Shown here piece by piece: positions 34,104 through 42,647 of a stretch of 64,000 bases of DNA (its first letter is position 1; the number at the start of each line of letters is the position of its first letter). The position numbers and the translations under genes were made by a program. Below the pieces are notes generated by a model, which saw only the letters and a program-made list of their open reading frames with translations, did no database searches and was not told where the DNA came from. Origin of the DNA: Natrinema sp046097095 (GTDB lineage Archaea; Halobacteriota; Halobacteria; Halobacteriales; Natrialbaceae); assembly GCF_046097095.1 (NCBI RefSeq), contig NZ_CP175698.1, forward strand, positions 3,038,001 through 3,102,000, in the 5' to 3' direction.

Positions 34104-36338
34104 TTACGAACCGTCAGTCGCCTCTCGAGCCCCCTCCAGATGCCGCCGTTCGATCCGGACCTCTGAGGCCTTCTCGTTCGCCGTCTCGGGGCCGTATTCG
34201 TCGGCGACCTCTCGAATCGCGCGCATGGAGGCGTCCCTGACCAGCGCCTCGAGGTCGGCCCCGGTGTAGCCCTCGAGGTCGGCCGCGAGGTCGGCGATGT
34301 CGATGTCGTCGGATAGCGGTTTGCCTTCGGCGTGGACCGCGAGGATCTTCTCGCGAGCCGCCTGATCGGGTTCGCCGACGAAGACGTGGGTATCGAGTCG
34401 GCCGGGGCGCAAGAGCGCGGGGTCGATCTGGTCTTTGCGGTTGGTCGCGGCCAGGACGACGAGGTTCGGGTTCTCCCGCATTCCGTCGAGTTCGGTCAGC
34501 AGTTGCGAGACGACGCGTTCGGTGACCTCGTGGCCCTCGCCGCGGGCGGCCGTGATGGCGTCGATCTCGTCGAAGAAGACGATCGAGGGTGCCGACTGGC
34601 GGGCGCGCTCGAACACCTCGCGGATCGCCTTCTCCGATTCGCCGACGTAGCGGTCGACGATCTCGGGGCCGTCGACGCGGACGAAGTTCACGTCGGTCTC
34701 GCCCGCCAGCGCGCGTGCGAGCAACGTCTTGCCGGTCCCCGGCGGGCCGTGTAAGAGGACCCCCGACGGCGGCTCGGTGTTCGTCTCCTCGAAGAGGCGA
34801 TCGTAGACCAGCGGCCACTCGACGGACTCCCGGAGGGTGTCCTTCGCCTCCTCGAGCCCGCCCACGTCCGAAAAGTCGATCGTCGGCGACTCGGCGACGT
34901 ACTCGCGCATCGCCGAAGGCTCGACGGACGCCAGCGCCGCGTCGAAGTGGGTCTTCCGGACCGTCGGGTTCCGGCTCCACTCGCGGCGCGCGTCGGTCTC
35001 GGTCGGGCGGTCGCGAATAGCGGCCATCGCGGCCTCGCTCGCGACGGCGTCTAAGTCAGCTCCGACGAAGCCGTGGGTCCGCCGGGCGATGGCGTCGACG
35101 TCGACGTCGTCTGCGAGGGGCATGCCACGCGTGTGGACCTCGAGAATCTCGCGGCGGCCTTCCTCGTCGGGGACGCCAATCCCGATCTCGCGGTCGAAGC
35201 GGCCGCCACGGCGGAGCGCGGGATCGATCGCGTCGACGCGGTTGGTCGCGCCGATGACGATCACTTCGCCGCGGGCGTCGAGCCCGTCCATCAGGGTCAA
35301 AAGTTGGCCGACGATCCGGTTTTCGGCGTCGCCCTCGTCGTCGCGCGCCCCGGCGATCGAATCGATTTCGTCGAAGAAGATTATCGTCGGCGCGTTCGCT
35401 TCGGCCGTTTCGAACACCTCACGGAGTCGCTCCTCGCTTTCGCCTTTGTACTTCGACATGATCTCCGGCCCGGAGATCGTCTCGAAGTGGGCGTCGACCT
35501 CGTTGGCGACGGCGCGCGCGATCAGCGTCTTCCCGGTCCCCGGCGGGCCGTGTAAAAGGACCCCCGACGGCGGCTCGACGCCCAGTCGTCGGAACAGCTC
35601 CGGCTCCGACAGCGGGAGCTCGATCATCTCACGGACGAGTTCGAGTTCCTCGTCCAGCCCCCCGATGTCCTCGTAAGTGACGCCGGAGTTCAGTGCAGCG
35701 TCGTCTCCCTCGGACTCGAGGGCGGCATCGGCGGTGGCCGGCGTACGCGGTGATCCATCGGACTGCCGGCCGCGGCCGTCGGAGCCGGTGGCACTCGAGT
35801 TTGGAGCGGTGTTCGACCCACCGTTCGGGTCGACGAGCCGGACCGTCGTCGAACTCGTGATTCGAACGTCACCGCCGGGGGCCGTGTCGGTGACCCGGAA
35901 CGGCTGCTTATCGATGCCTTCGATCCGGACCTGTTCGCCGGTGCGTACCGGTCGATTGCGAAGGTTCTCCGCCGCACTATTCTCGACGGCCCGCCGCTGG
36001 CTCTCGGTGAGTCCCGGCGGCGCGACCACTGTGATCCGATCGGCGTCGACGATGCTCGATTTGTCCTTCGGTCGGACGGTCACCGTATCGCCGACGTGCA
36101 CGCCGGCGTTGGCGCGGGTGTCCCCGTCGATCTGGATCACGTCGTCGGGGACCGACGGATCGGCCGGCCAGAGCTTGGTGATCGTCGTCTCGTCGCCCTC
36201 GATTACGACGGCGTCGCCACTGAGGATGCCGAGCCGGCGTCGCGCCGACTCCGGTATCCGCGCGACGCCCCGTCCCGCATCTCCCTTCTCTGCGGCGCGC
36301 ACCGACAGCGTGACGCCGCCCGATTCCGACGAACTCAT
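34104..36338 (-). CDS. CDC48-type AAA ATPase, diverged paralogue
   Basis: This 744-residue protein has an N-domain (VRAAEKGDAGRGVARIPESA), a linker rich in Ser/Gly/Asp (about 175-215), and two AAA modules each with GPPGTGKTL and Walker B IIFFDEIDSI and IVFFDEIDAI. It shares order and length with the 30872 paralogue but differs in linker, in the N-domain and in residues around both ATP sites. Both copies keep Walker A and B, so both are probably active. The Ser/Gly-rich linker between the N-domain and D1 is the clearest difference from the first copy. The stop of the alpha/beta hydrolase is 46 bp away on the other strand. Confidence 0.93.
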   Translation of the reverse strand: MSSSESGGVTLSVRAAEKGDAGRGVARIPESARRRLGILSGDAVVIEGDETTITKLWPADPSVPDDVIQIDGDTRANAGVHVGDTVTVRPKDKSSIVDADRITVVAPPGLTESQRRAVENSAAENLRNRPVRTGEQVRIEGIDKQPFRVTDTAPGGDVRITSSTTVRLVDPNGGSNTAPNSSATGSDGRGRQSDGSPRTPATADAALESEGDDAALNSGVTYEDIGGLDEELELVREMIELPLSEPELFRRLGVEPPSGVLLHGPPGTGKTLIARAVANEVDAHFETISGPEIMSKYKGESEERLREVFETAEANAPTIIFFDEIDSIAGARDDEGDAENRIVGQLLTLMDGLDARGEVIVIGATNRVDAIDPALRRGGRFDREIGIGVPDEEGRREILEVHTRGMPLADDVDVDAIARRTHGFVGADLDAVASEAAMAAIRDRPTETDARREWSRNPTVRKTHFDAALASVEPSAMREYVAESPTIDFSDVGGLEEAKDTLRESVEWPLVYDRLFEETNTEPPSGVLLHGPPGTGKTLLARALAGETDVNFVRVDGPEIVDRYVGESEKAIREVFERARQSAPSIVFFDEIDAITAARGEGHEVTERVVSQLLTELDGMRENPNLVVLAATNRKDQIDPALLRPGRLDTHVFVGEPDQAAREKILAVHAEGKPLSDDIDIADLAADLEGYTGADLEALVRDASMRAIREVADEYGPETANEKASEVRIERRHLEGAREATDGS

Positions 36339-36455
36339 GTCGGTTCCTTTCGGGTGGATCGCCTTGAGAATTGTCCCATCGCCGGCCGGCGAACGCTCGT
36401 GGATACGGGACAGGGACAGCGTCCCGACGGCCTGCCTGAGTCCCAGGGGGCACGA

Positions 36456-37091
36456 TCACAGCGCGTTCTCGAGCAGCCGATCGATGCCGCGGCGAAGTCG
36501 CTCGGACGCGGAGGGGGCCGAGATACCGAGTTGATCGCCGAGTTCCTCGGTCGAAGCCTCCCGTGGGACCGTGAAATAACCCGCGTCGCGGGCCGCGACC
36601 AGTGCCTCGTACTGCTCGCGGGTCAGCCCGAACGGCGGATCGTCGGCCGACGACTCGCGAGTGAGTCGCTCGAGTTTGAACGTGCCGCCGCGATCGGTAA
36701 CGAACGCCCGATACTCCGCGAGCGCCTCCCGATCGGGAAACCGTGCTCGGCCCCACCAGCCGTCGACGGTCACGATCCCGCCCAGCGGCGTGGTGCCGAG
36801 TTCGACGTATTTCCGATAGATCGGCAGTGGCGGATTGCGCAGCCGAATTCGGTACGTCGACCCGCCGCTTGCGTTTTCCATCGTCGCGTACGTCTCAGCG
36901 GTGGGATCGGCCTCGAGTGCTGCCGCAAACTCGTCACCGGGGTCGTCGACCGCCCGGCAGAGGACGACCGGCCGATCGGGATCGTCGACGAGGATGCGGT
37001 CGATGTAGACGGTGATCTCTGGGACGGCCGCCACCGCGTCCGTCAGCGGTAGATCGTCGGAGTTGACCTGAAATTCGGCGATGAGTCCCAT
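36456..37091 (-). CDS. Bat-type HTH_10 regulator
   Basis: This 211-residue protein has an N-terminal alpha/beta sensing domain (MGLIAEFQVNSDDLPLTDAV) and a C-terminal HTH_10 of the bacterio-opsin activator type: LTREQYEALVAARDAGYF, then PREASTEELGDQLGIS and SAPSASERLRRGIDRLLENAL. The start ATG 37091 lies about 26 nt from a TATA-like tttaagta on the minus strand (37112-37119), consistent with a leaderless transcript. It is divergent from the R2-like oxidase gene, so it could regulate it; nothing shows this directly. Confidence 0.88.
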   Translation of the reverse strand: MGLIAEFQVNSDDLPLTDAVAAVPEITVYIDRILVDDPDRPVVLCRAVDDPGDEFAAALEADPTAETYATMENASGGSTYRIRLRNPPLPIYRKYVELGTTPLGGIVTVDGWWGRARFPDREALAEYRAFVTDRGGTFKLERLTRESSADDPPFGLTREQYEALVAARDAGYFTVPREASTEELGDQLGISAPSASERLRRGIDRLLENAL

Positions 37092-37177
37092 GCCGCCCGT
37101 TCGGTTCGTCGTTACTTAAACACCCTACTGAGTGAGATACAAGGTCATCGGCCGCCAGCGCATATATTCGGCTGAGA

Positions 37178-38077
37178 ATGACCACCAACGAACCGGCGAT
37201 GCAACTCGAGACCGGAACCCGATCGCACAACTACTACCGAAACGCGGTCGAGAAACACTGGGATCCCCACGAGATCGACCTCGAGGCGGACCGCGAGGGA
37301 GTCGCCGAACTCCACGACCTGGCGTTCGAGGGGCTCAAACAGTCGCTCGCACTGTTCGGCGCGGGCGAGGAGTCGGTGACGGAGGACCTCTCGCCGCTGG
37401 CGGTCGTCCTCGAGGACATCGAGGACCAGCTGTTCATCACGACGCAGCTCTACGAGGAGTCGAAACACACCGACTTCTTCGATCGCTACTGGCGCGACGT
37501 GATCCGCGCAGAAGAGAAGCGGCGTGGACAGGAGCCGTCGTCGCCGACCGACGAGAAGTGGTTCAACGAGCCCTACGACGAACTGTTCGAGCGCAACGAG
37601 CAGGCGATGGCGCTGCTGCTCGAGGAGGACACGCCCGAAAACCGCGCGAAGGCTCACTGTCACTACCACCTGACGATCGAGGGGATCTTGGCCCAGACCG
37701 GCTACTACGGGCTCACGCTGGCCTACGGCGAGAACGAGCCCGAACTGCCTGATTTGCCAGGGTTGGTTGAGGGACTCAAGCTGGTTCGCAGCGACGAGGG
37801 TCGCCACGTCGGCTTCGGGATGGCGAAACTCAAGGAACTCGTCTCCAGCGGCGAGGTCGACGCCGACCTCCTCCACGAGACGGTCGACGAACTGGTCCCG
37901 CTCGTCCAGGCGAGTTTGGCTGGCGATGAGGGTGCCAGCACCGAGGGCGGTCCCGGTCCGAGTCCGTCCGATCTGGCCGACTACGCGTACACGAAGCACG
38001 AACAGCGGATGCAACAGATCACCAGCGCGAGCGAACGGATTCCGGACGTCGAGGAACTGACCGAGCTCGACGCCTGA
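37178..38077 (+). CDS. R2-like ligand-binding oxidase (ferritin-like di-metal protein)
   Basis: The 299-residue protein has the four-helix ferritin-like di-metal centre. Candidate ligands are in EDIEDQLF, EESKHTDFF, the helix HLTIEGILAQTGYYG and DEGRHVGFG. The N-terminal W-D-P-x-E-I-D pattern matches R2lox proteins, which resemble RNR R2 but do not partner with R1. The NrdJ in this window is class II and needs no R2. ATG 37178 gives 299 residues; ATG 37199 is an alternative because a TATA-like catatatt (37161-37168) lies only 12-18 nt from the first. Confidence 0.8.
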   Translation: MTTNEPAMQLETGTRSHNYYRNAVEKHWDPHEIDLEADREGVAELHDLAFEGLKQSLALFGAGEESVTEDLSPLAVVLEDIEDQLFITTQLYEESKHTDFFDRYWRDVIRAEEKRRGQEPSSPTDEKWFNEPYDELFERNEQAMALLLEEDTPENRAKAHCHYHLTIEGILAQTGYYGLTLAYGENEPELPDLPGLVEGLKLVRSDEGRHVGFGMAKLKELVSSGEVDADLLHETVDELVPLVQASLAGDEGASTEGGPGPSPSDLADYAYTKHEQRMQQITSASERIPDVEELTELDA

Positions 38078-38161
38078 AACGCCGTTCACTGCGCTTCTCA
38101 ATTCTCGGCGCGCGATACGCGCGGAGAAACGCCTTTTGTCGTTCGTCACCCATCGAACGCT

Positions 38162-38296
38162 ATGGTAGTCCAGACCGAACGCGACGACGCCATCTGGTAC
38201 GAGTGTGAGACCTGTGGGCTACTCTTCGACGAGAAATCGGACGCGACGGAACACGAATCGCGGTGTGACGGGGATGATCCGTCCTACATCCAGTGA
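38162..38296 (+). CDS. Small zinc-binding protein (44 aa)
   Basis: This 44-residue protein carries CETCGLLFD followed by HESRC near the C-terminus, giving a C-x2-C...H-x3-C type zinc knuckle. It ends DDPSYIQ. I recognise the pattern as a conserved small haloarchaeal zinc protein (recalled as DUF7128). It follows the R2-like gene by 84 bp and is on the same strand, but a promoter between them is possible. Confidence 0.75.
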   Translation: MVVQTERDDAIWYECETCGLLFDEKSDATEHESRCDGDDPSYIQ

Positions 38297-38309
38297 GCCA
38301 TCGCTCGAG

Positions 38310-38555
38310 TCACTCGAGCCGTTCGCGGTGCTCGGCCGCCAGTTCGCGCGCCGCCTCGAGCGTGTGGGTCTCCGTCCAGCGGACACGGTCGCCGTCGCCG
38401 TAGGCCAGCACGCTCTTGAGTTCGTCACGGAGGACGCCGTGGTCGACCGCCAGCACGGTCCCCGACCCGTCGCCGAGTTCGTAGACGCCGGGGCGATCCG
38501 GCGCGCTGGCGATCGCCTCGCGCTCGAGATCGCGCCAGGGCTTTTGCAGCGGCAT
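38310..38555 (-). CDS. Small conserved haloarchaeal protein (DUF7508-like)
   Basis: The 81-residue protein starts MPLQKPWRDLEREAI and has PDRPGVYELGDGSGTVLAVD, a strand pattern similar to the GIY-YIG opening (P-G-V-Y-E-L), followed by a helix-rich HTLEAARELAAEHRERLE. It lacks the later catalytic Glu region of GIY-YIG nucleases, so I do not claim nuclease activity. Its ATG overlaps the upstream stop by one base (TAATG), coupling it to the next gene on the same strand. Confidence 0.75.
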   Translation of the reverse strand: MPLQKPWRDLEREAIASAPDRPGVYELGDGSGTVLAVDHGVLRDELKSVLAYGDGDRVRWTETHTLEAARELAAEHRERLE

Positions 38556-39022
38556 TAGTCCTCGCCGCCCTCGTCACTCCCGTCGATGTCGTTCCTGTCG
38601 CCCTCGACGAGTTCGTAGGCGTGTTCGCTCATCTCGTCTTCTGCGAAGACGAAGACACGGCCGTCGACGAGATCGAGGTCCGCCTTGACGCGGACCGAGT
38701 AGCCCTCCGTCGACACGGTGACGCCCGGGAACAGGTCCTCTTCGTCGTCACGGTCTAGCATCACGCGGCCGACGCCAGTCGTCTCGAGGATATCGTCGTG
38801 GGTGTTTCGGTCGTTGACGTAGGTCATGACGCCCTCGACGCCGTCGGGGTCGGTGACGAGGACGTGGACCTCCTTGCCCGGCGGGGTCGTGACCGCCCCT
38901 TCGACGGGGTCGGGCGGGCCGTGATAGAACACGTCTCGGCCGTCCAGATACTCGACGACGACGCCGCCGTCGACGAGGTCGACCCCGATCGTACTGGGGG
39001 CGACGTTGTTCCGTGCGCTCAT
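38555..39022 (-). CDS. Conserved haloarchaeal protein (DUF5796-like)
   Basis: The 155-residue protein starts MSARNNVAPSTIGVDLVDGG and is rich in beta strands: VVVEYLDGRDVFYHGPPDP, VHVLVTDPDGVEGVMTYVND and VSTEGYSVRVKADLDLVDGR. It ends in a disordered acidic tail. I recognise the N-terminal block as the haloarchaeal family annotated DUF5796. It is upstream of and coupled to the 81-residue gene. Function unknown. Confidence 0.8.
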   Translation of the reverse strand: MSARNNVAPSTIGVDLVDGGVVVEYLDGRDVFYHGPPDPVEGAVTTPPGKEVHVLVTDPDGVEGVMTYVNDRNTHDDILETTGVGRVMLDRDDEEDLFPGVTVSTEGYSVRVKADLDLVDGRVFVFAEDEMSEHAYELVEGDRNDIDGSDEGGED

Positions 39023-39146
39023 ACGCCCACATTCGGTCGGATCGGGGAAAAGGCGTCCGTTCTCCGAGGGGCGTGGGCGATGCGTGTCTCGCTACTGTGT
39101 CCCGTGGATCGTCAGCCGTAAGTACGCCCTCTGAGAGTACTCCCGT

Positions 39147-40015
<869 letters not shown>

Positions 40016-40019
<4 letters not shown>

Positions 40020-40348
40020 CTCGAGAGCCACAGCACGCGGCGACGGACGGCGGCACAGACGAGAACCGAACACCGGACGAGATGGACCTCGACGAACTCC
40101 GCGAGGAGATCCGGACGATCGATCAAGAGATCGTCGAACTGATCGCCCAGCGGACCTACGTCGCGGACACGATCGCGGCGGTCAAAGACGAACAGGGACT
40201 GCCGACGACCGACGAGAAGCAAGAACAGCAGGTCATGGAACGGGCCGGCGATAACGCTGAACAGTTCGACGTCGACGCGAATCTGGTCAAAGCGATCTTC
40301 CGGCTATTGATCGAGTTGAACAAGGTCGAGCAGCGCGAGAATCGATAG
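40016..40348 (+). CDS. Chorismate mutase (AroQ type)
   Basis: Chorismate mutase converts chorismate to prephenate for Phe/Tyr synthesis. The 110-residue product has the AroQ helix 1 pattern DLDELREEIRTIDQEIVELI, the active-site QRTYVADTIAAVK and the C-terminal ANLVKAIFRLLIELNKVEQ. A 22-residue disordered acidic N-terminus precedes it. It overlaps shikimate kinase by 4 bp; this pairing places two shikimate/aromatic steps on one transcript, separate from trpDFEG. Confidence 0.92.
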
Positions 40349-40636
40349 CACGCTAAACAGGCAGTCTCCCGTCAAGATTCGGTCCTCTACGACGCTGGCC
40401 CTCGAGACGGTGCTCCGACGGATCCGTGAACTGGGACGGAACGCGTCCTCGACATCGCGGCGGTGTTCGGTCTCAGCCGAGAACCGCACCGTACGAATTG
40501 ACCGTCTACAGTGCGGGACCGTTCGGTTTGCGACACGGTCTCATCCTATGTTTCTTCCATCCGCGGCCCGTAGTGAGGGATATGATCCGACTCGGGAAAC
40601 ACCGCACTGCAATCGCGGCACGGGACGGAGGATAGC

Positions 40637-41446
40637 GTGACTGACTCGGATCCCGAGCCGGCCGTGGCCAGTAAGCAGACCCCAGCACCGACGATCCTCG
40701 AATCGGTAATTGAATCCGGCCAACACGAGATGGAGCGCGAAACCGAGGGCCTCCTCCTTTCGGGGTTTTCCGCCGGACTCGACATCGGGTTCGGCCCCCT
40801 GCTGATGGCGGTCTTGCTCACGCTCTCCGACGGCGGGTACGGCGATCTCGGCACGGAACTGCTCCTCGCGAGCGCCTACGCCGTCGGATTTATTTTCGTC
40901 ATTATCGCGCGCTCGGAGCTGTTTACCGAGCATACGACCCTCGCCGTGATGCCCGTTCTCGCCGGCCGGGCGTCGATCGCGAATCTGGCTCGCGTCTGGG
41001 GATTGGTATGGATTAGCAACGTCATCGGCGGCGCAGTGTTTACGATCTTCGTCGTCGTGCTGGTGCCGGACTTCGGGGTCGCCTCGGCCGACGCGTTCGG
41101 GATCATCGCCCACGAACTCGTCGATCACAGCGTTCGGTGGCTGTTCGTGGCCGGAATCCTCGCGGGCTGGCTCATGGGGCTAGTCGCGTGGCTGCTCGCC
41201 GCCGCACAGGAGACGACCAGTCGGTTGGTCATCATCTGGCTCGTCACCGCTTCGATCGGCATGCTCCACCTCCCACACTCGATCGCGGGCAACGTCGAGG
41301 TGCTGTTCGGACTGGTCGTTTCGACCGACGTCACCGTTTTCGACTATGCGAAATTTCTCCTGCTTTCAACCGTCGGTAACGCTATCGGCGGTGGCGTCTT
41401 CGTCGCGCTCCTCAAATACGGCCACGTCGTCCGCGGCGGCGGGTAA
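40637..41446 (+). CDS. Formate/nitrite transporter (FNT) family channel
   Basis: The 269-residue membrane protein has six hydrophobic helices and the FNT-type opening LLLSGFSAGLDIGFGPLLMA, with later segments FVIIARSELFTEHTTLAVMP and FAVAGILAGWLMGLVAWLL (read as LFVAGILAGWLMGLVAWLL). GTG 40637 is the start. Related sequences are the haloarchaeal FNT-like subset lacking a clear formate selectivity call. The upstream 288 bp shows no gene. Confidence 0.85.
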   Translation: MTDSDPEPAVASKQTPAPTILESVIESGQHEMERETEGLLLSGFSAGLDIGFGPLLMAVLLTLSDGGYGDLGTELLLASAYAVGFIFVIIARSELFTEHTTLAVMPVLAGRASIANLARVWGLVWISNVIGGAVFTIFVVVLVPDFGVASADAFGIIAHELVDHSVRWLFVAGILAGWLMGLVAWLLAAAQETTSRLVIIWLVTASIGMLHLPHSIAGNVEVLFGLVVSTDVTVFDYAKFLLLSTVGNAIGGGVFVALLKYGHVVRGGG

Positions 41447-41508
41447 ACAGTACTTACCAGTCAGAAAACGAATCGAACGATAAAATCAAACGGTGGGGAC
41501 GCGGCGAC

Positions 41509-42189
41509 TCAGTACTCCCAGCGACGGTCGATTCGCGACGCGATCCCCGGATGCGCTTCTCTAAGCGCGTCGGTATCGGTTTCTCCGTTCACGTTGATCA
41601 CGTGGACTTCACCCCGACGACCGTCGTACACGTCCTGAAAGTCGTACACGGCACCGACGACATCGACAGCCCCGGGAACGTCGTCGCTCTCCTCAAGGAA
41701 TTCGACCTGTCGATCGACGTTATACTCGACGAGCCGATTGATCGCGTCCGCCCGATCTACGTCGTCGGGGAGGCGTTCGACGCCCGACTCGAGACGTGGG
41801 CTCAAGAGGTCGAGACAGTAGGCGATCCCCGCCGGTTCGGAAAGACCGTCAGTCAGTTCGTCGTAGGTGGCCGTTACGGCCCCACAGCCGGTGTGGCCGA
41901 CGACGACGACCGTTTCCGTTCCGGTATGTTCGACCGGGTAAAGAACGTCACCAGAAACCACCGGTCCCGATTCGGTTCGTTGCACGACGCGGTTTCCGAT
42001 ATTCCCGCACGTGAAGATCCGTCCCGGCTCATCGTTGCCCCACATCGCGTCCTGAAGAACTCGAGAGTCCGAACAGCAGACGGTGACGACGGCCGGTCGC
42101 TGGGCGTCCTGAACGTCGTCAAACGCCGACTGGGAGACTTCGGCGTGGGCCCTATTGCCCTCGAGTAGGTCGATGAATTCCTGGCGCAT
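41509..42189 (-). CDS. Beta-class carbonic anhydrase
   Basis: This 226-residue enzyme interconverts carbon dioxide and bicarbonate. Zinc and catalytic residues are in TVCCSDSRV (C39, D41, R43) and VVGHTGCGAVTA (H99, C102). FTCGNIGNRV follows the first motif. Compared with short beta-CAs it carries a 30-residue C-terminal extension (VHVINVNGETDTDALR). The start at 42189 gives MRQEFIDLLEGNRAH, the usual opening. Bicarbonate supply for biosynthesis is a likely role. Confidence 0.93.
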   Translation of the reverse strand: MRQEFIDLLEGNRAHAEVSQSAFDDVQDAQRPAVVTVCCSDSRVLQDAMWGNDEPGRIFTCGNIGNRVVQRTESGPVVSGDVLYPVEHTGTETVVVVGHTGCGAVTATYDELTDGLSEPAGIAYCLDLLSPRLESGVERLPDDVDRADAINRLVEYNVDRQVEFLEESDDVPGAVDVVGAVYDFQDVYDGRRGEVHVINVNGETDTDALREAHPGIASRIDRRWEY

Positions 42190-42647
42190 AGGCGAATGGG
42201 TGAGACCTCCAGATATAATTCCACGTGTCCCACGGACTTCTTACGCCGGATCGACGGTCGTCCCGATGTCGACCAGCCGATTATCATCGACCGCCGCCCT
42301 CATGTGCTGGCTCGAGGGCATCGCTCGAGCGGCCAGTCACCCGATCCGTTATTCGGTATCGCGAACACATCTCGAGAAAGTATCTGTTAACGTGGATTTC
42401 AGCCGAAGGGGGACGAGACGCGGACACAGCCTCGTGTCGCGCTCTCCGGGCGATAATTCCACGTTTCCATCTATCATAGAGACGATATTTGATACAGAAA
42501 GCTTATTACGAACTTGTGTAAAGAGGCAGTTACCCCTACCCGGTGTGAGCCCACTCCGTCAGCTTGGGAGTTCGACGCTGGCGGTCGGCTCGCTCTCCAG
42601 GTGAATCGCGTGCTAACCAATCGAAACACAACACTAACACACAACAC
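42190..42647 (+). promoter_or_regulatory. S-layer gene promoter and untranslated leader; no gene
   Basis: This 458-bp region precedes the S-layer gene. A TATA-like TTATTA (42503-42508) predicts a start near 42530 and a leader of about 118 nt, consistent with a highly expressed, stable message. The leader starts close to gttacccctacccgg (42529-42543), 14 of 15 bases identical to a block in the tfb leader. No reading frame here has a recognisable product. Confidence 0.55.

Noticed and set aside
37178..38077. R2 subunit of a class I ribonucleotide reductase.
   Set aside because: The sequence fits R2lox, no class I large subunit is nearby, and the window's reductase is class II.
42155..42604. 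A 149-codon plus-strand frame upstream of the S-layer gene.
   Set aside because: It overlaps the carbonic anhydrase start and the S-layer leader and is Ser/Arg-rich without motifs.
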